NCBI GenBank assembly: GCA_002189035.1
Contig: CM007989.1
Location: forward strand, 7,235,501-7,299,500
Length of the DNA stretch: 64,000 nt
DNA from: Utricularia gibba
Lineage: Eukaryota; Streptophyta; Magnoliopsida; Lamiales; Lentibulariaceae
Reading direction: 5' to 3'
Part shown: one piece after another, positions 41,493 through 53,678 of the stretch
Numbering within the stretch: position 1 is the first letter of the stretch
Layout: each line of letters starts with the position of its first letter
Made by a program: the position numbers and the translations under genes
The notes under the pieces: model-generated
Database searches by the model: none
Told to the model about the DNA's origin: nothing
Seen by the model: the letters and a program-made list of their open reading frames with translations, nothing else

Positions 41493-44405
41493 TCAAGCTC
41501 TCCCATCCTGAACCTTGAGCTCCTCCCTGATTGCAAACGCCCTAAGCAGTTCATTTTACAGAAGCGCATTAGCAATGATGGCATTGTGTTATAAGAAGTT
41601 GAGATCATGTTTACCTTAGTGCGAGATCAATGGATTGGTTGTCCAAGAGGCCAACTACCTTGCCCCTATTGTCGCCAGTCTCCAAGGCAACAGGAAGGTG
41701 GCTTAAACTCTGCCTTTTCATCATATTCATTGCTGTAAGGAGGCTTGCTTCTGGACTCACAGCAGAGCAAACTCCACGAGCTTTTCCATTTTGTGAACAC
41801 ACGTCGGAAACTGTGAGCTCCTGTGGGACATGAAATCAAATGCACGTTGCATGACTGGAATGAAACATGCTGGGGAACAATGTGAAGTGTGGAGGGAGAT
41901 ACCTGAGGTTTTGTCTTCTGTGACATGGAAAAGTTTAAGAATTGCTGAATTTCTTGAAGGGTTACTTGGCCACAAAAACGATGATTATCATCGACTATCA
42001 CAGCACAAGACTGCTTCTCCTCCAACATGAGCACTACAACATCGAATAAAGAACTTGTCATCACTGTTGTGACGTATCTTGTTCTCATAGCCTGTGAAAC
42101 TAGAATTTCACTCGCCAACAAGATGTCTGCATCATCATCCGAACCATCATCTAGACAAAGTGAACCCTCAATTTCACAAATGCTATTTCCATTTAATTCC
42201 TTGACACTGGCAGAAGTCGCACCACTGTAATTGTAAGAACGACTATTTTGTGAATCTTCATCGTTTCTAGATTTTGATGGTCTCAAATTATCTGCCCTAG
42301 TCCCTTTGTTCCTTTCTCTGTAAGATGCGACCCATGAAGAGAGCCCAACAGCTCCGAGAAGCGGTAGAACTATTCTATAATCCTGAGTCAGTTCAAAAAG
42401 AAGCAAAACCGCAGTAAGGGTACCTCGCACACCCCTGCAAGTGTAGCTGCCATACCAACCTGTGATCATACTCACAAATTTATATATTTCCTTCGAAAAA
42501 ATGAGAATTCCCATACAGCTTCTACAGAACTGAATCTTGAGGTTCACTGCTACATAACAATAAATAGCAACTTTAGGAACTCTGCAAGTATTTAGCAAAT
42601 AGAATTACCAGTCCGTATGCCTGAGGTGAAGCCACTTCCAAGAATGATGTTTGCAATATGGGGTCAGATATGTGACTCAGAGAACTGACTATTTTTCCAT
42701 AAGCCATTCCTGTAGCCGCGCCAATGAATAAAGAAGGGGCATAGTAGCCACCAACTAGTCCAGAAGCCCTGCATAAAGAACTTGCTACAATTTTTGCGGC
42801 CACCAGCTGAAGCAACAAACTAGGAGAAAGACTGTTTGCAGTAAGTCGTGATTCAAGCAAAGTATCAACATTCTCGAATCCCCAGTATAGAATCTCAGGA
42901 TATGCTAACGCTATAAGGCCAACAGCAACGCCACCGGCAATAGGGAATGCAGATTTTGGTATGCCAAAACTCCTTTGAACAGTAGCACAGCCAATCAGCA
43001 TAAGAGATGTGAACTTAGAAAAGACCAGGGAAATCAGTCCACAAAGTATGCCGAGCAAAAGATAGAGAGGCAGTTCTGAACTGACAGGCATAAAGATTCC
43101 AAATTAAAACATGAAACAACAACAGAGAAAAACTCATTAACAGGAGACAGGTACATTGTTAAATGCCTGGAACTCAGCTCTTTAAAGTCATATAACGGTG
43201 ACAAAAACAGGAGGAGAATTCAAAGAATTACCACTAGGAGAAAGGAACTCATATATCGGAACCGAAAATGTTGGCTCCGAACCTAAACCAACTTCTGATA
43301 CAACAGATGCAATTACGGCACTCAGGATGACCATTGATGTTGCATTGGTAAGAGATACGGAAGACTCTGATGGTGACGGCCATAAGACTGATTCCACGGC
43401 AAAGAAACAACCAGCAACAGAAGCACCGAATCCTACAAATCACTCAAAAGGTTTATTGATCATGGTTTATATGTAAAATTTGCTGACTTGATGAAAGAAT
43501 AGTAGATGCAATATGAAAAATGGCTGACCAGAAGACAGTCCAGCTGCTGACCCTGCAGCCCTAAGAGCTAGCTTCTTTGGAAGGCCCTTATTAAAAAATG
43601 TGCCTATCCCTTTGGCTACAGAGTTGCCAATTTCAACACTTGGCCCCTCTGGTCCCAATGAGTTCCCTGTTCCTAAAGTGACACAAGCCGCCACGGTTTT
43701 TAGAATTGGTTTCAGCGTCAACATGATTCTTGAATCAGCACCATCTTTTGAATCCTCCATTGCAGCACGAACCGCATTCAACAAACTTACTAGAAAACCT
43801 CCAGAAGCAGGGATCAATATCACACGTGTCCATTTCAATTCAAATGGCTCCGCTCTCAACCAAGACGCGCCTCTATCTGGAATTTCTCCCCAGCAAAAAT
43901 CACGTATTTCATGTACCTACTATGCAAGTTTTGTAAAGCAAAAATGACGTGCTAGACATTTTGTCGAACAGTTGCAATCAGAAGACGAGAAAATTACCCC
44001 ATAATTGAAGAGGACAACAGCAAGGCCAGTTAGGAGACCAACCGCACAAGCGGATAGAATAGCAGAATCTTCGGACTGCAGCAGCTTCCGCGGTTGATCA
44101 TCAGGGGTAACGGTAACTAAAACTTCCTCTTCCTCGACAACACGAAGGATAAAAGAATCGAGTAACATAACATCTCTAGGGTCTGTAGGAGTGCCCAGAA
44201 ACCGATGGTGCTTACTGTCAACACTATCACATAAATACCTGCGGAAAAATCTCCGACGCCGGAAAATTCTAGATGCAGACGAATGAATCGAAGCTCTTAT
44301 TGCATGAACAGACGAAACTCCAATCACACGCCGACAGTTCCTAATACATGAAGAAGCCTCGAACAATGCATTAGCAGTATCGAGTACTGTAGCTGCAAAA
44401 TGCAT
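41493..44405 (-). CDS. CLC-E: Chloride channel CLC-e (one base missing in exon 5)
   Basis: Plastid/thylakoid member of the CLC anion channel/transporter family. Seven exons: 44405-43998, 43916-43529, 43432-43232, 43075-42609, 42459-41903, 41820-41615, 41541-41493; about 758 aa. The N-terminus is Arg/Ser-rich, consistent with a transit peptide. Conserved CLC segments are GTGNSLGPEGPSVEIGNSVA (with the gating-position Glu in GPEGP), AAGSAAGLSSGFGASVAGCF, GLVGGYYAPSLFIGAATGMA, VGMAATLAGVCEVPLTAVLL and LTQDYRIVLPLLGAVG. A C-terminal CBS-like pair follows (SEILVSQAMRTRYVTTVM; LLTAMNMMKRQSLSHLPV). In exon 5 the C3 run (plus-strand GGG 42418-42420) should be C4 to keep frame into PLTAVLLLFELTQ. The exon is 557 nt and needs 558. 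CLC-e is favoured over CLC-f from overall similarity. Confidence 0.9.
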
Positions 44406-44876
44406 TGTAACCGCCTACTTCCTCGCCCATAAACCTGAGAATTTTCAGTTTATATCCTGCAGTGCCACACTTCGGTCGGTGTCGACAGCGACGTGATGGT
44501 GCAAATGACCGGAAAACGGCGAGCTCCTTTGCTACAAGGGAAACTTGTGGAGAAGGAAAGGCGCGTAGTCCATACCTACCTTATCAGTTTTTTTTTTTTT
44601 CTAAACGTATTTCTAATCTAAAAAAAAAACAATTAAAGGAAAAAATATAATTATCTTTTAATATAAATAAAATATTTTATAAATTATCAAGAAAATATAT
44701 TTCATCTCAAACATTTTCTAATACATTTAAATTTCACAAGAAAATACGTCCATTGCACCAACAACGACATATGTCAGAAATGAAGGGTTTTAATTAACCT
44801 GGTACTGCAATACAAATGAATGTGTAAAGAAACTCGCAAGCATTCAAATGATTCAGGGCAAAAAGACTTTATATGG
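44406..44876. other. CLC-e promoter and 3' end of the tRNA-binding gene
   Basis: 44590-44760 is strongly AT-rich and the remainder is a plain spacer. No gene supported. Confidence 0.5.
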
Positions 44877-46203
44877 TTATGATATGTTTGCATTTGCCAG
44901 AGATTCAGATACTATGAGGCCACCTGAAGTTCGCATTGGATGCGTACCGAGAGCAGCAACACACGATTCATCGGTCTTGAGATGGGGTTGAACAGATTCC
45001 CAAATCTTTTTCTTTTGAACCTGCAACGCATGCAAATATGAAAATGGTAAGGCCCCAAGGCTGCAAGTGAAGGTTGATTCATATGTAGATAACAGGCTCG
45101 ATTATATGTGGAGGTTTTCCATTTTGATCTATTGTAACTGAGAGATTTTTGGTTTACTGCCCTGAGAGTAACAAACAAGGGAGCCATTAGTAGAACAGGG
45201 TAGTCTCTTCAAGGGAGTTTAAGCTAGAGCTCATGGTCTAAGACTATTCATTATACTGAATGAGTGGGAAAAAGAAACGCATCAGCATAGCAGTGATTAA
45301 CCTGGTTTGGTGTTGCAACTTCAGGTAGGCTGTCTTTCTCATCGGCAGAACCGAACCACACTCTTTCTCCAGGGACAGCACCTTCCGGTGGTGCAAGGAG
45401 CTCAACATTCTCATGTGAGGCATCTGAAGCTGCCATTAGCATCCCAGAGGATTTTACACCACGCATATTTCTTGGCTTTAGATTTGCAAGGACAATTACG
45501 TTCCGATCCTGCAATGAACTGGTTCAGAACCTCAAATAGCATGTTCTATCATTCCTGATCAGCTTTTCCCTTATCGGGAATAAACATAATTCCGATAGGC
45601 TGTGTACTGATGCATGCCATCTCAGTTGCAGTAAAGGGCACATGCGAAGAGCAAACAGTAAACTTGGTAACAGACAAGTTGCCATGCGTTAAATTTCACA
45701 GACTGTACACATTTAGCGCAGAAATCAGTTTCCTTTCAGGTCCCACAGTAAGATGCTCGCAATTATGCTGAGAAGTAAACCTGGAGAAGGTGAAGAGGAG
45801 CATATTTGACAAGGCCGCTGCAAATAATTCTCGGCTCAGGTTCACCAACGTCCACCTCCTCCACGTACAGCGATTCCGCCTCTTCATGCCTCCACGCCTT
45901 GAGAATTCTCCCGACTCTGATGTCCAGACTATTGGCTGCCTCCTTTACGCTGTTCTCTCCCGATTCCAAGCTCGTCGGCGCAGGCGCAGCCGTACTCTGG
46001 GTGCAATAACAAGGAAAGTTTCTTCCCAATCTACTCCCGCATTGAGCACTTTTCTCCGAAAAAACGGCTAATCGCCGGTGATATTTTACCGCATTTGAAG
46101 CAAGCAAAACGCAGCGATCGGGAAAAGAAGTGAGTGATGTGCCGCGGCGGAAGAAACGAGTTGTCGAAGAACAAGCGGTTAGGGCGTTGGCAGCAGACGC
46201 CAT
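44877..46203 (-). CDS. EMAPII/MetRS-beta-like tRNA-binding OB-fold protein, organelle-targeted
   Basis: Small protein made almost wholly of the C-terminal tRNA-binding OB fold found in EMAPII/AIMP1, Arc1p and plant methionyl-tRNA synthetase. Three exons: 46203-45781, 45508-45302, 45020-44877; 257 aa. A Ser/Arg-rich leader of about 75 residues (MASAANALTACSSTTRFFRR) precedes the domain and suggests plastid or mitochondrial import. The OB fold starts LDIRVGRILKAWRHEEAESL and continues YVEEVDVGEPEPRIICSGLV, VIVLANLKPRNMRGVKSSGM, LAPPEGAVPGERVWFG and KKKIWESVQPHLKTDESCVA. No aminoacylation domain is present, so it is a tRNA-binding cofactor rather than a synthetase. An upstream in-frame ATG at 46215 is an alternative start. 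Confidence 0.88.
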
Positions 46204-47098
46204 CTGCAACACCATATCAAAGAATCTGTTATCCCCGCTATTTTGCTGTTATACATAAGCACCTCACTACTTTTCAATATTTCACTTTTAATCCATCATA
46301 TTTGAATATTTTCATAATTCGAGGGGTAAATGGTAAAACATTAAAATTTTCGAGGTAGAAATGAAGAATTTTGAAACAATTGACGGGAGATTTGCAAAAA
46401 GACCACAGTTTTGTTAAGGGAGCAATTGAGTTCACTGTGGAGCGTCTGCCTTCCCGCTCATTGTGTTGTTTTAGCTCTCCGCTCTTTTAAGCAAGGACGC
46501 CGTGGAGAGGAGGGTGATAAAGGTAAGGGTTTTCTGAGCACCGTGGTTGCCTGACAACCTGAATTTGGTGGAAATAGAACTAGGATGTTTCCTTATTCAA
46601 TTTCTGTAGCAACGTGGAGAGTTGTGTTCGTTTCTTCTTGGTCTGCTAGTCGACGCGTGAACCGAAATTCACGAAATAAGAGGCTGGAATCCTACAAAAC
46701 CGACAAGTGAATATTGCTCCAAGTATTTGATGCAATGGGTGTGTGATTTGATGAATGAGTCATCCAAAAATTTTCTTTGGAGCTGAAATCGAAACATGTT
46801 GTTGGTTTCACTATTCCCATATCATTCGATCCAGAATGATCGTTTGAGTATGGTAAAAGTAGAAAGAAGAGGAGAAAATTGTACAATTACGTGGAAATAA
46901 CTCCTTGTTTAGTTCTGAGGTCGAATGTGTTTTCTATTTTAATGAATTTTTAAAGTAATATCAAGTGTATAAGTTGTGGCATGATAATCTAAATGCACTT
47001 CTAAACTCTGGTTGAGATAGGGCGGAATTGCAAACTTGGCTTCCTGCATTCAAGATTGAAGCTTCCATATTGTCCAACTGTATTCAGTTGCATCGGTT
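46204..47098. promoter_or_regulatory. Divergent upstream region, tRNA-binding protein / ARP7
   Basis: 895 bp between head-to-head start codons, including both leaders. A 5' UTR intron for ARP7 is possible but not proven. No coding frame of note. Confidence 0.45.
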
Positions 47099-49830
47099 AT
47101 GGAGGCAGTTGTGGTGGACACTGGATCTAAGATACTTAAAGCTGGATTTGCTGTGCCTGATCAGCCTCCTTCTCTGGTATGGGGTTAAAATCTCTTTTAA
47201 TTGGACAACAGTTTTTACGTTCTGTTTCCACCAAAATTTAGCTTGCAGTTACATCTTTTGTAGTGTGTGCAGTTGGATTGGCCTTATTTTTGGCTTGGTT
47301 ATCTAGGATCTCGTATACTCATTGTAGGGATTCTTTTAGCAGCTGCGGTTATCCTCTATGTTCTTTTTGTAAATGATGTTATTAGTAGTGCTATCCTTAT
47401 AGTAAATGCATTGATACGTGCTCCACATAATTTCAGAAACACTCTTACAAAGATGAACGGTTTAACTATCATTGCCTGCCCTATTTAAGAAAAATTCTGT
47501 TTTGGCTTCCCTACTTTTCTTTTTGTTCTTCGAATTCGTTCTCCTATTCATCTGTCTCTTGTGTCAAAACTGCTACTATTAGATCCAGAGATGGAACCAA
47601 CTGTAGTTTGCGCTGGTTCTAGAGTTCTTAAATTTAATTATGCCCTTCCAGAATTTGGTCCTATGGTAATCTATTTTATCTTGCAAACTTCACAGACTGA
47701 TTGGTGTTTTGGAAGGATCATTAAAAACCATTTTGAGAAGCTTTTAATATGAAATTCAGTTTAATCAATTGGTTTGTAAGCGTTCGATTTGACCTTTAAT
47801 GAAGTTATTTCGACTCTTTGAAGCCATAACTTCAGCTGCATTAGTTTTGTTTAATCAATTGGTTTTGTGTCCAGAATATTTCAATGATTTCATGGAGTTA
47901 GTCAAGAGATAGTAAATTGCTTTTATTTTACGGGATTTATTTGAAAGATCCAAGTTTACGTTCTGATGCTTACCTTTTTTCCATTCAAAATTTTTTTTTT
48001 TGGCATATAATTCTGATTTTTTCTCCAGGGGCAAATGATAATCTATGAATTACTTCATATGTCTTAATGGTCCTTCCGTTATTATTCTGCTTTTTGTTTG
48101 CCCATCGAGATTCTCAAATTTTCAGGTCTTGTGTTCTAGGTTATACCTTCACAGATGAAACGAGTTCCAGAAGATGATTCTTTAACAGATACTTCTTTGC
48201 AAGAGGATGTGTTCGTTGATCCAGTTCTTAGAGGATTTATCACCGACTGGGATGCTATGGAAGATCTTCTGAATCATGTGTTATACACTGGTTTGGGTTG
48301 GGAGATTGGAAATGAAGGCCAGATTTTATTTACAGATCCACTTGCAACTCCCAAGGTTGTCACTATGATGCTTCTCAGAGCTTGATATTTGATTTACTTA
48401 AGCATTTCCCATGTCATATTCCATGTGGCTATGTCTTGTTAAACTTCAAGCTTTGTTAGCCATTTCTCATATGAGTGACCTTCCTGTGAATCATTCTAGA
48501 ATCTAATGATCTAAAATTGTGTGACAGGCTATTAGAGAGCGTTTGGTGCAATTGATGTTCGAAAACTTCAATGTCTCAGGTTTTTTTGCGTGTGAGCAAG
48601 CAGTGCTATCGCTTTATGCCGTAGGTCGTATCTCAGGTTGCACCATTGACATTGGCCATGGCAAGATGGGTATGCTCATCTGGATTCACTCTAAGCTGTA
48701 ATGTTGATTTTCAGATTGTATGTAGACATTTGTTCACGTAAAAAGCTGCTCTGATGAACCATTTCAGCATTGTTTTTACAAGCCTTGATATTGTATGCAA
48801 TTCATTTCCTACATAAGATGCGGAGCATCTATTTGAAACATTTCCCTTTATCTTCAGATATTGCAGCTGTGATTGAAGGAGCTGTTCAACATATATCTTC
48901 AAGAAGACTTGAAATAGGGGGTTTTGATTTAACCAACCTGCTTGCTCGAGAACTCTTAAGATCCAATAAGCATGTAAATCTTAACTTATCTGATGTCGAA
49001 AAATTGAAGGAGCAATATGCATGTTGTGCTGAGAGTGATACAGTTTACCAAAAATTCCAGCAAGAATGTCCTGAAGAACAACATACTCTACCCGATGGAC
49101 AGGTGTGGTTGCTATCCGTATCATTCTATATTACGTATGTTTTAAGACTTGCTTTGTTTATCCCTTGGGATCTTGTATTGTGGAGCTTTTTTGCATCCCT
49201 TTCAGGTTATCAGAATTGGAAGGGAAAGGTACACTGTTGGCGAAGCCTTATTTCAACCATCCATCTTAGGTTTAGAGATGCATGGAATAGTTGAGCAACT
49301 TGTTCGGTGCATTTCAACTGTTTCAACTGAGAATCATCGCCAGCTTCTCGAAAATACTGTACTTTGTGGTGGAACTGCTTCTATGAGTGGTAATATTTAA
49401 ATTGGTTCAGCAGTTGCAACATTGTGATCTCCAGCAATACTTCTCCTGCGCTAGAATCACTCAGTATCTATGGCTTTTTATGCAGGCTTTGAGGATAGGT
49501 TTCAGAAAGAAGCTGGCCTTTCATCCTCAGCAATCCGTCCTTGTTTAGTGAAGGTAATATACCATGATAAGCTGCCATTATTTATTTACCTGTTTTATTC
49601 TGTTTAATCATCTGCGCTATATACATGTGGACTGTGCACATGTAATGCAAACGAGCATTCTATCCTTTTTGATGCAGCCTCCAGAATACATGCCGGATAA
49701 CTTGGGGAAGTTCTCAGCATGGACTGGAGGTGCCATCCTAGCCAAAGGGGTGTTTCCTCAGAATCAGCATGTTACCAAGGCTGAATATGATGAAACTGGA
49801 CCTTCAATTGTTCATCGTAAATGCTTCTGA
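47099..49830 (+). CDS. ARP7: Actin-related protein 7
   Basis: Nuclear actin-related protein, a plant-specific subunit of SWI/SNF-type chromatin remodellers that is essential for embryo development in Arabidopsis. Seven exons: 47099-47176, 48140-48355, 48528-48669, 48858-49102, 49206-49389, 49486-49553, 49678-49830; 361 aa. It begins [20 protein letters not shown] (phosphate-1-like loop). It contains [40 protein letters not shown] (phosphate-2), [20 protein letters not shown] and [20 protein letters not shown], and ends [19 protein letters not shown], nearly identical to Arabidopsis ARP7. Intron 1 is 963 nt, by far the longest in the gene, and may carry enhancing elements as in other plant actin-family genes (inference). 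Intact. Confidence 0.95.
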
Positions 49831-50173
49831 GAAGACGAATCTATCCCTTTTCTTGCGTTCGTTCCTCAAGGTTAGTTCAAGACTACAATAGCAGTGTTAT
49901 AAGTTGATATAAATCTTGGCCTGAGAAACATTCGAGAGATTCAGTTAAATCCTGCTTCTGAATGGTTGTTGTGTCAGTAGGTAGGTAGTTTAGGGATACT
50001 TTGCACCAGTCCACTAATCTCCTTATTTGCAATTTGAACTGGCGGGCACCATATTTGCAACAAAGTCTCTCGCTGTATTGCAAAAATTGTTTGGTACTTT
50101 TATCCAAAACCAACCTCAATGTAAATTCAAAACCAGAACCCACAGTTGATTTCCAGACCACACAATAGCCATT

Positions 50174-53100
50174 TTACTTGGTTTTTGGATGCTTTAAATC
50201 TTCCAACTTCTCTTCTACAAGTTCGATACAGCGATACAGGACTAACTCAACAGGGTTGAAGGCACATACTACACCTAATGAAAGCTCATCCAGACTCATC
50301 CGATGTTGCGCCATCATTCCGGTCACCAATGTCCGCAATGGCAGTAGCCACTCTCTGTAGGCTTTTTCCAGCACCTCCCTGCGGAGTATCTCAGTGAAGT
50401 TTGTGTTCCCTGGTTCACATAGCACATTTTTGAGATAAAATAACAGACAGAATTGCCCTGCAACTATAGATGGGGTTGGTCCTATTTAAAAGTGAAGCAG
50501 GCACTTATGAATTTCTTTCACCTGTTGATTCTGTGATGAGTATAAATCTGAAGAGATTAAGTGCTGACAAGACCTGCAGATCACAACAAAAGGGTGCACA
50601 AATGACTTCTTTTTGCGGAGTTTTACAACAAGCACCAAGTTCCATATCAGGTAATGCATTATGTGATGATGATAACAGAAAAGAGGCAAATAACCACATT
50701 GTGCAGTCTTTCAAGGTGTGTTGGTGTATTACTGTGTCTAGACATGTTTCTGTGTGTGCCAAGGTAAAGATTTACGCGCATTCTTGAAAGTTGGAGATAC
50801 TTACGGCATCGCTGTATTCAGGAAGAGATGGTGGTCTACCATCAGGTCTGAGAACTAGTTCCACAAATTGAAGCACAGATGGTTTCCAGAGTGTTACTAC
50901 ATCCTGATCAGGTGAACCACCTTTGATTCGGTTCTTGTGCATCTCCGCTTTGACACAATCAAGATGAATTGCGATCTACAGTACGGAGGTTCCAAACGTC
51001 TGCCACAAGGTTTAAACATCTTATCAGAATCCAAAAGATCTTACCATGGGAGAAACGCCACTATTCATCAGCAAAGCCTTCAAGACATCAAATCTCACAA
51101 AAGTTGGAATGTCACCAAGAAGCTACATATCAAATATGGCTTATCAGCAAAAGGTGTTCCATCGAATAAATGACAATGTTGAAAGAGCTAAACGATTACT
51201 GTTGTTTAGTTGCTATGGGAATGAATGGAAAGCTTTCAAGATAGAAAACAACAAAACTTACACCTTTTTGAATGCACTGAATGCTTGCTTTCGTAAGTCG
51301 GATTCAGAACTCATGATGACTTTTTCAATGGCCTAAGCATAAAAAACATGCATTTGATTTGGGAGCATGCTGCATTGAAGATATTTAGAGGTAGCAACCC
51401 ATTACATTCAAACTTGAGTATAAATTCGATATATCCATGCCAGCATCCACATATTGATCATCCAACTGTGATAGTTTGCCATCCATGATGCAAAGAAGAA
51501 AGCTCATGCTTTTCTTCTTCAATTCCAACGATAAACCAGAAGATGAAAAGATGTACTTCAGCATGCCTATTGCTTCCCATCTTGCAGTCCAATTCCCTGT
51601 AAGTTCCTCTATGACACCAGCAAAATCATCTTCACTAGCATTATAATGCCAAATCACTGGACCAAGCCAACATTAAAAACGTGATTTGTAAATAATTGAG
51701 TGACATAGCAAACCAAAAAAGCAGCACAATGTTCAAGTAGAAACCTGCGATTGCTGCCCCAAGCTTGACATCAGAAAAGCAATTGGAACACTCATCACTG
51801 TTATCTGTGTAGACACACAGGCAATCATTTAAAATATTAATAACAATAATACGCAGTCTCCTGTAAATAATGATGAAAGTAAATCCATCCCTCATCACAA
51901 AAGGTAGCGACCCAATAGAACTGGAAACTTGGGTTTCAAAGATTACCATCAACAACTAGATTGTATATCAAATCAACTTCACATCCCGTGCTCAAACCAA
52001 TATACGACAGTTGACAGTGTTGGAGGAAGTCAGAATAATCTGATACATTTGGAGTCATTGTATATGCAGAAAGAGCCTGCATAGGGAAGGTGTTTTTCAT
52101 GATGAATAACAGCATCGACATAGTTTAAAATATAGTTGGACAAGCATCCTTGAAAATTTCACATTGAAAAGAAGTCCACCGTGATTTCCAAGACAAAAAG
52201 ACCTAATAATGCCTGCAGCTTCCTCTTGGCCTCACCCTCCTAATATATGATGAAATTGCAACACAGATTAAGATCAGCTATTTTAAAAATATACTAAGAG
52301 AGAGAAGACTGACCGATTTTGCACTAGCTGCTCTTATAGAACGAGCAATCTGAAATGCAGTAAGGACTAAGTTCTCATAAATGTCATCCGCAATATCTGA
52401 ATTGAATTGAAAATCCCTTAAAATATTGATACTGGGATGAACAATGGACTTCATATTCTCATAGGGTCGCCTTTTTATCAAAAGGAGTACTGCAACCAGA
52501 AAATAAAATACTGAATATCAACGACAGTAAGACTTTGATGATAACCAGATTCTGCCATTTTATGCTAAACAAGCATTTAACACATCAATAAAATGTAAGC
52601 TAATACCTTTCGCCAGCGCACCCAAAAGAGGCATAAAATAGCCAGGAACCGCATACGGCAAGCCAGTCACTGAGATTGCCTGAGACATTTCGAAGTTCAT
52701 GTACAGTTCAAACAAAAACCCAGTCCACAACACATAAAGTAATGACAGGACTCTATGTTATGTTCATTGCTTATTTTTAAAAGAGACAACTAACCTCCAT
52801 ACTTTTGCAAGATATAGGGGAAAACACACAATTTACTAATTTTCAACCCACCAACCTTGCGACTGGTTCTTGTTTTTATTCCGAACTTTTCTTATCTTTT
52901 TACCTCAGATAGAATGGAAAGCATCTCGTTCGCACTGCATCTCCGTATAAACAGATCGAGTACATTTTCAACAACCTTCAAACATCGTTCTGAGACACAA
53001 GAAAACTTTGCCACAGCCTTTGGCAACTCAAATGCCATCATATCACTGATATCCTGAAAAGAAGTTAGAAAACGAATGAAAATCCATTTCTTTAAAAGAA

Positions 53101-53456
53101 AGAAGAAGAATGCAATCTCCACTTACCTGATCTAGAGTTGGCGAGCACAAGTATTCATGAATCCGATTGAGGATTTCAAAAGAAACCACTTCGGAATTCA
53201 GAAGCCCCTGTTCTTCATTGGTTAGAAGAGAAGACATTGAATCGAGAAACTTAACAAGTTCTGCTAAATCTTTCTCCGTCTTTCCAAAATCTCCTGATTT
53301 CATCGACTTTTTTAGGTCGGAACACGAAAGAAAAACAGGGCATCAGCAACCTGTTTATCTATATGAATTCGCCATTACTTTCGCAAGCAATACCTCAGAG
53401 CAGGAATCTAGGTATCGATTGAGAATCACGAGCTCAGCATTCCCATCCGCGGACAT
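50174..53456 (-). CDS. ALF4: ALF4 (aberrant lateral root formation 4), glomulin-like
   Basis: HEAT-like helical protein. Plant ALF4, like animal glomulin, binds RBX1 and restrains cullin-RING ligases, and it is needed for pericycle divisions that start lateral roots. Fourteen exons from 53456-53394 down to 50409-50174, including 53306-53127, 53053-52904, 52489-52314, 51656-51406 and 50975-50805. The phases of all fourteen sum to an intact 582-aa frame. Family-like parts are RRPYENMKSIVHPSINIL, WEAIGMLKYIFSSSGLSLEL, LLGDIPTFVRFDVLKALLMN and the C-terminal GVVCAFNPVELVLYRCIELV. No membrane or targeting signal. Its stop is 343 bp from that of ARP7, and its ATG is 222 bp from that of the methyltransferase gene. 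Identification is by remembered similarity, good but not certain. Confidence 0.8.
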
Positions 53457-53678
53457 GTTGAAACCTTTTGCCAACAAGCAATTCCGCCAACTTCACTCAT
53501 TCATTCCCAGTTCACAGCCTGCTTCCGCGCCGTTCTTCAAGGAAAAAGAAAAATCCTGTACGGGTTTATCGGATTCGGGTTTCCCCGAACACCGGATCCG
53601 ACCCTTTGACCTTCATATAAGCTTAATTTTCTATAGAAGATTCGGAAATGATGACTCTTGAAAGAAGTCAGAACCGCC
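53457..53678. promoter_or_regulatory. Compact divergent promoter, ALF4 / HOL-type methyltransferase
   Basis: 222 bp between the two ATGs, so the core promoters and leaders of both genes share it. Bidirectionality is inferred from the geometry. Confidence 0.55.
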
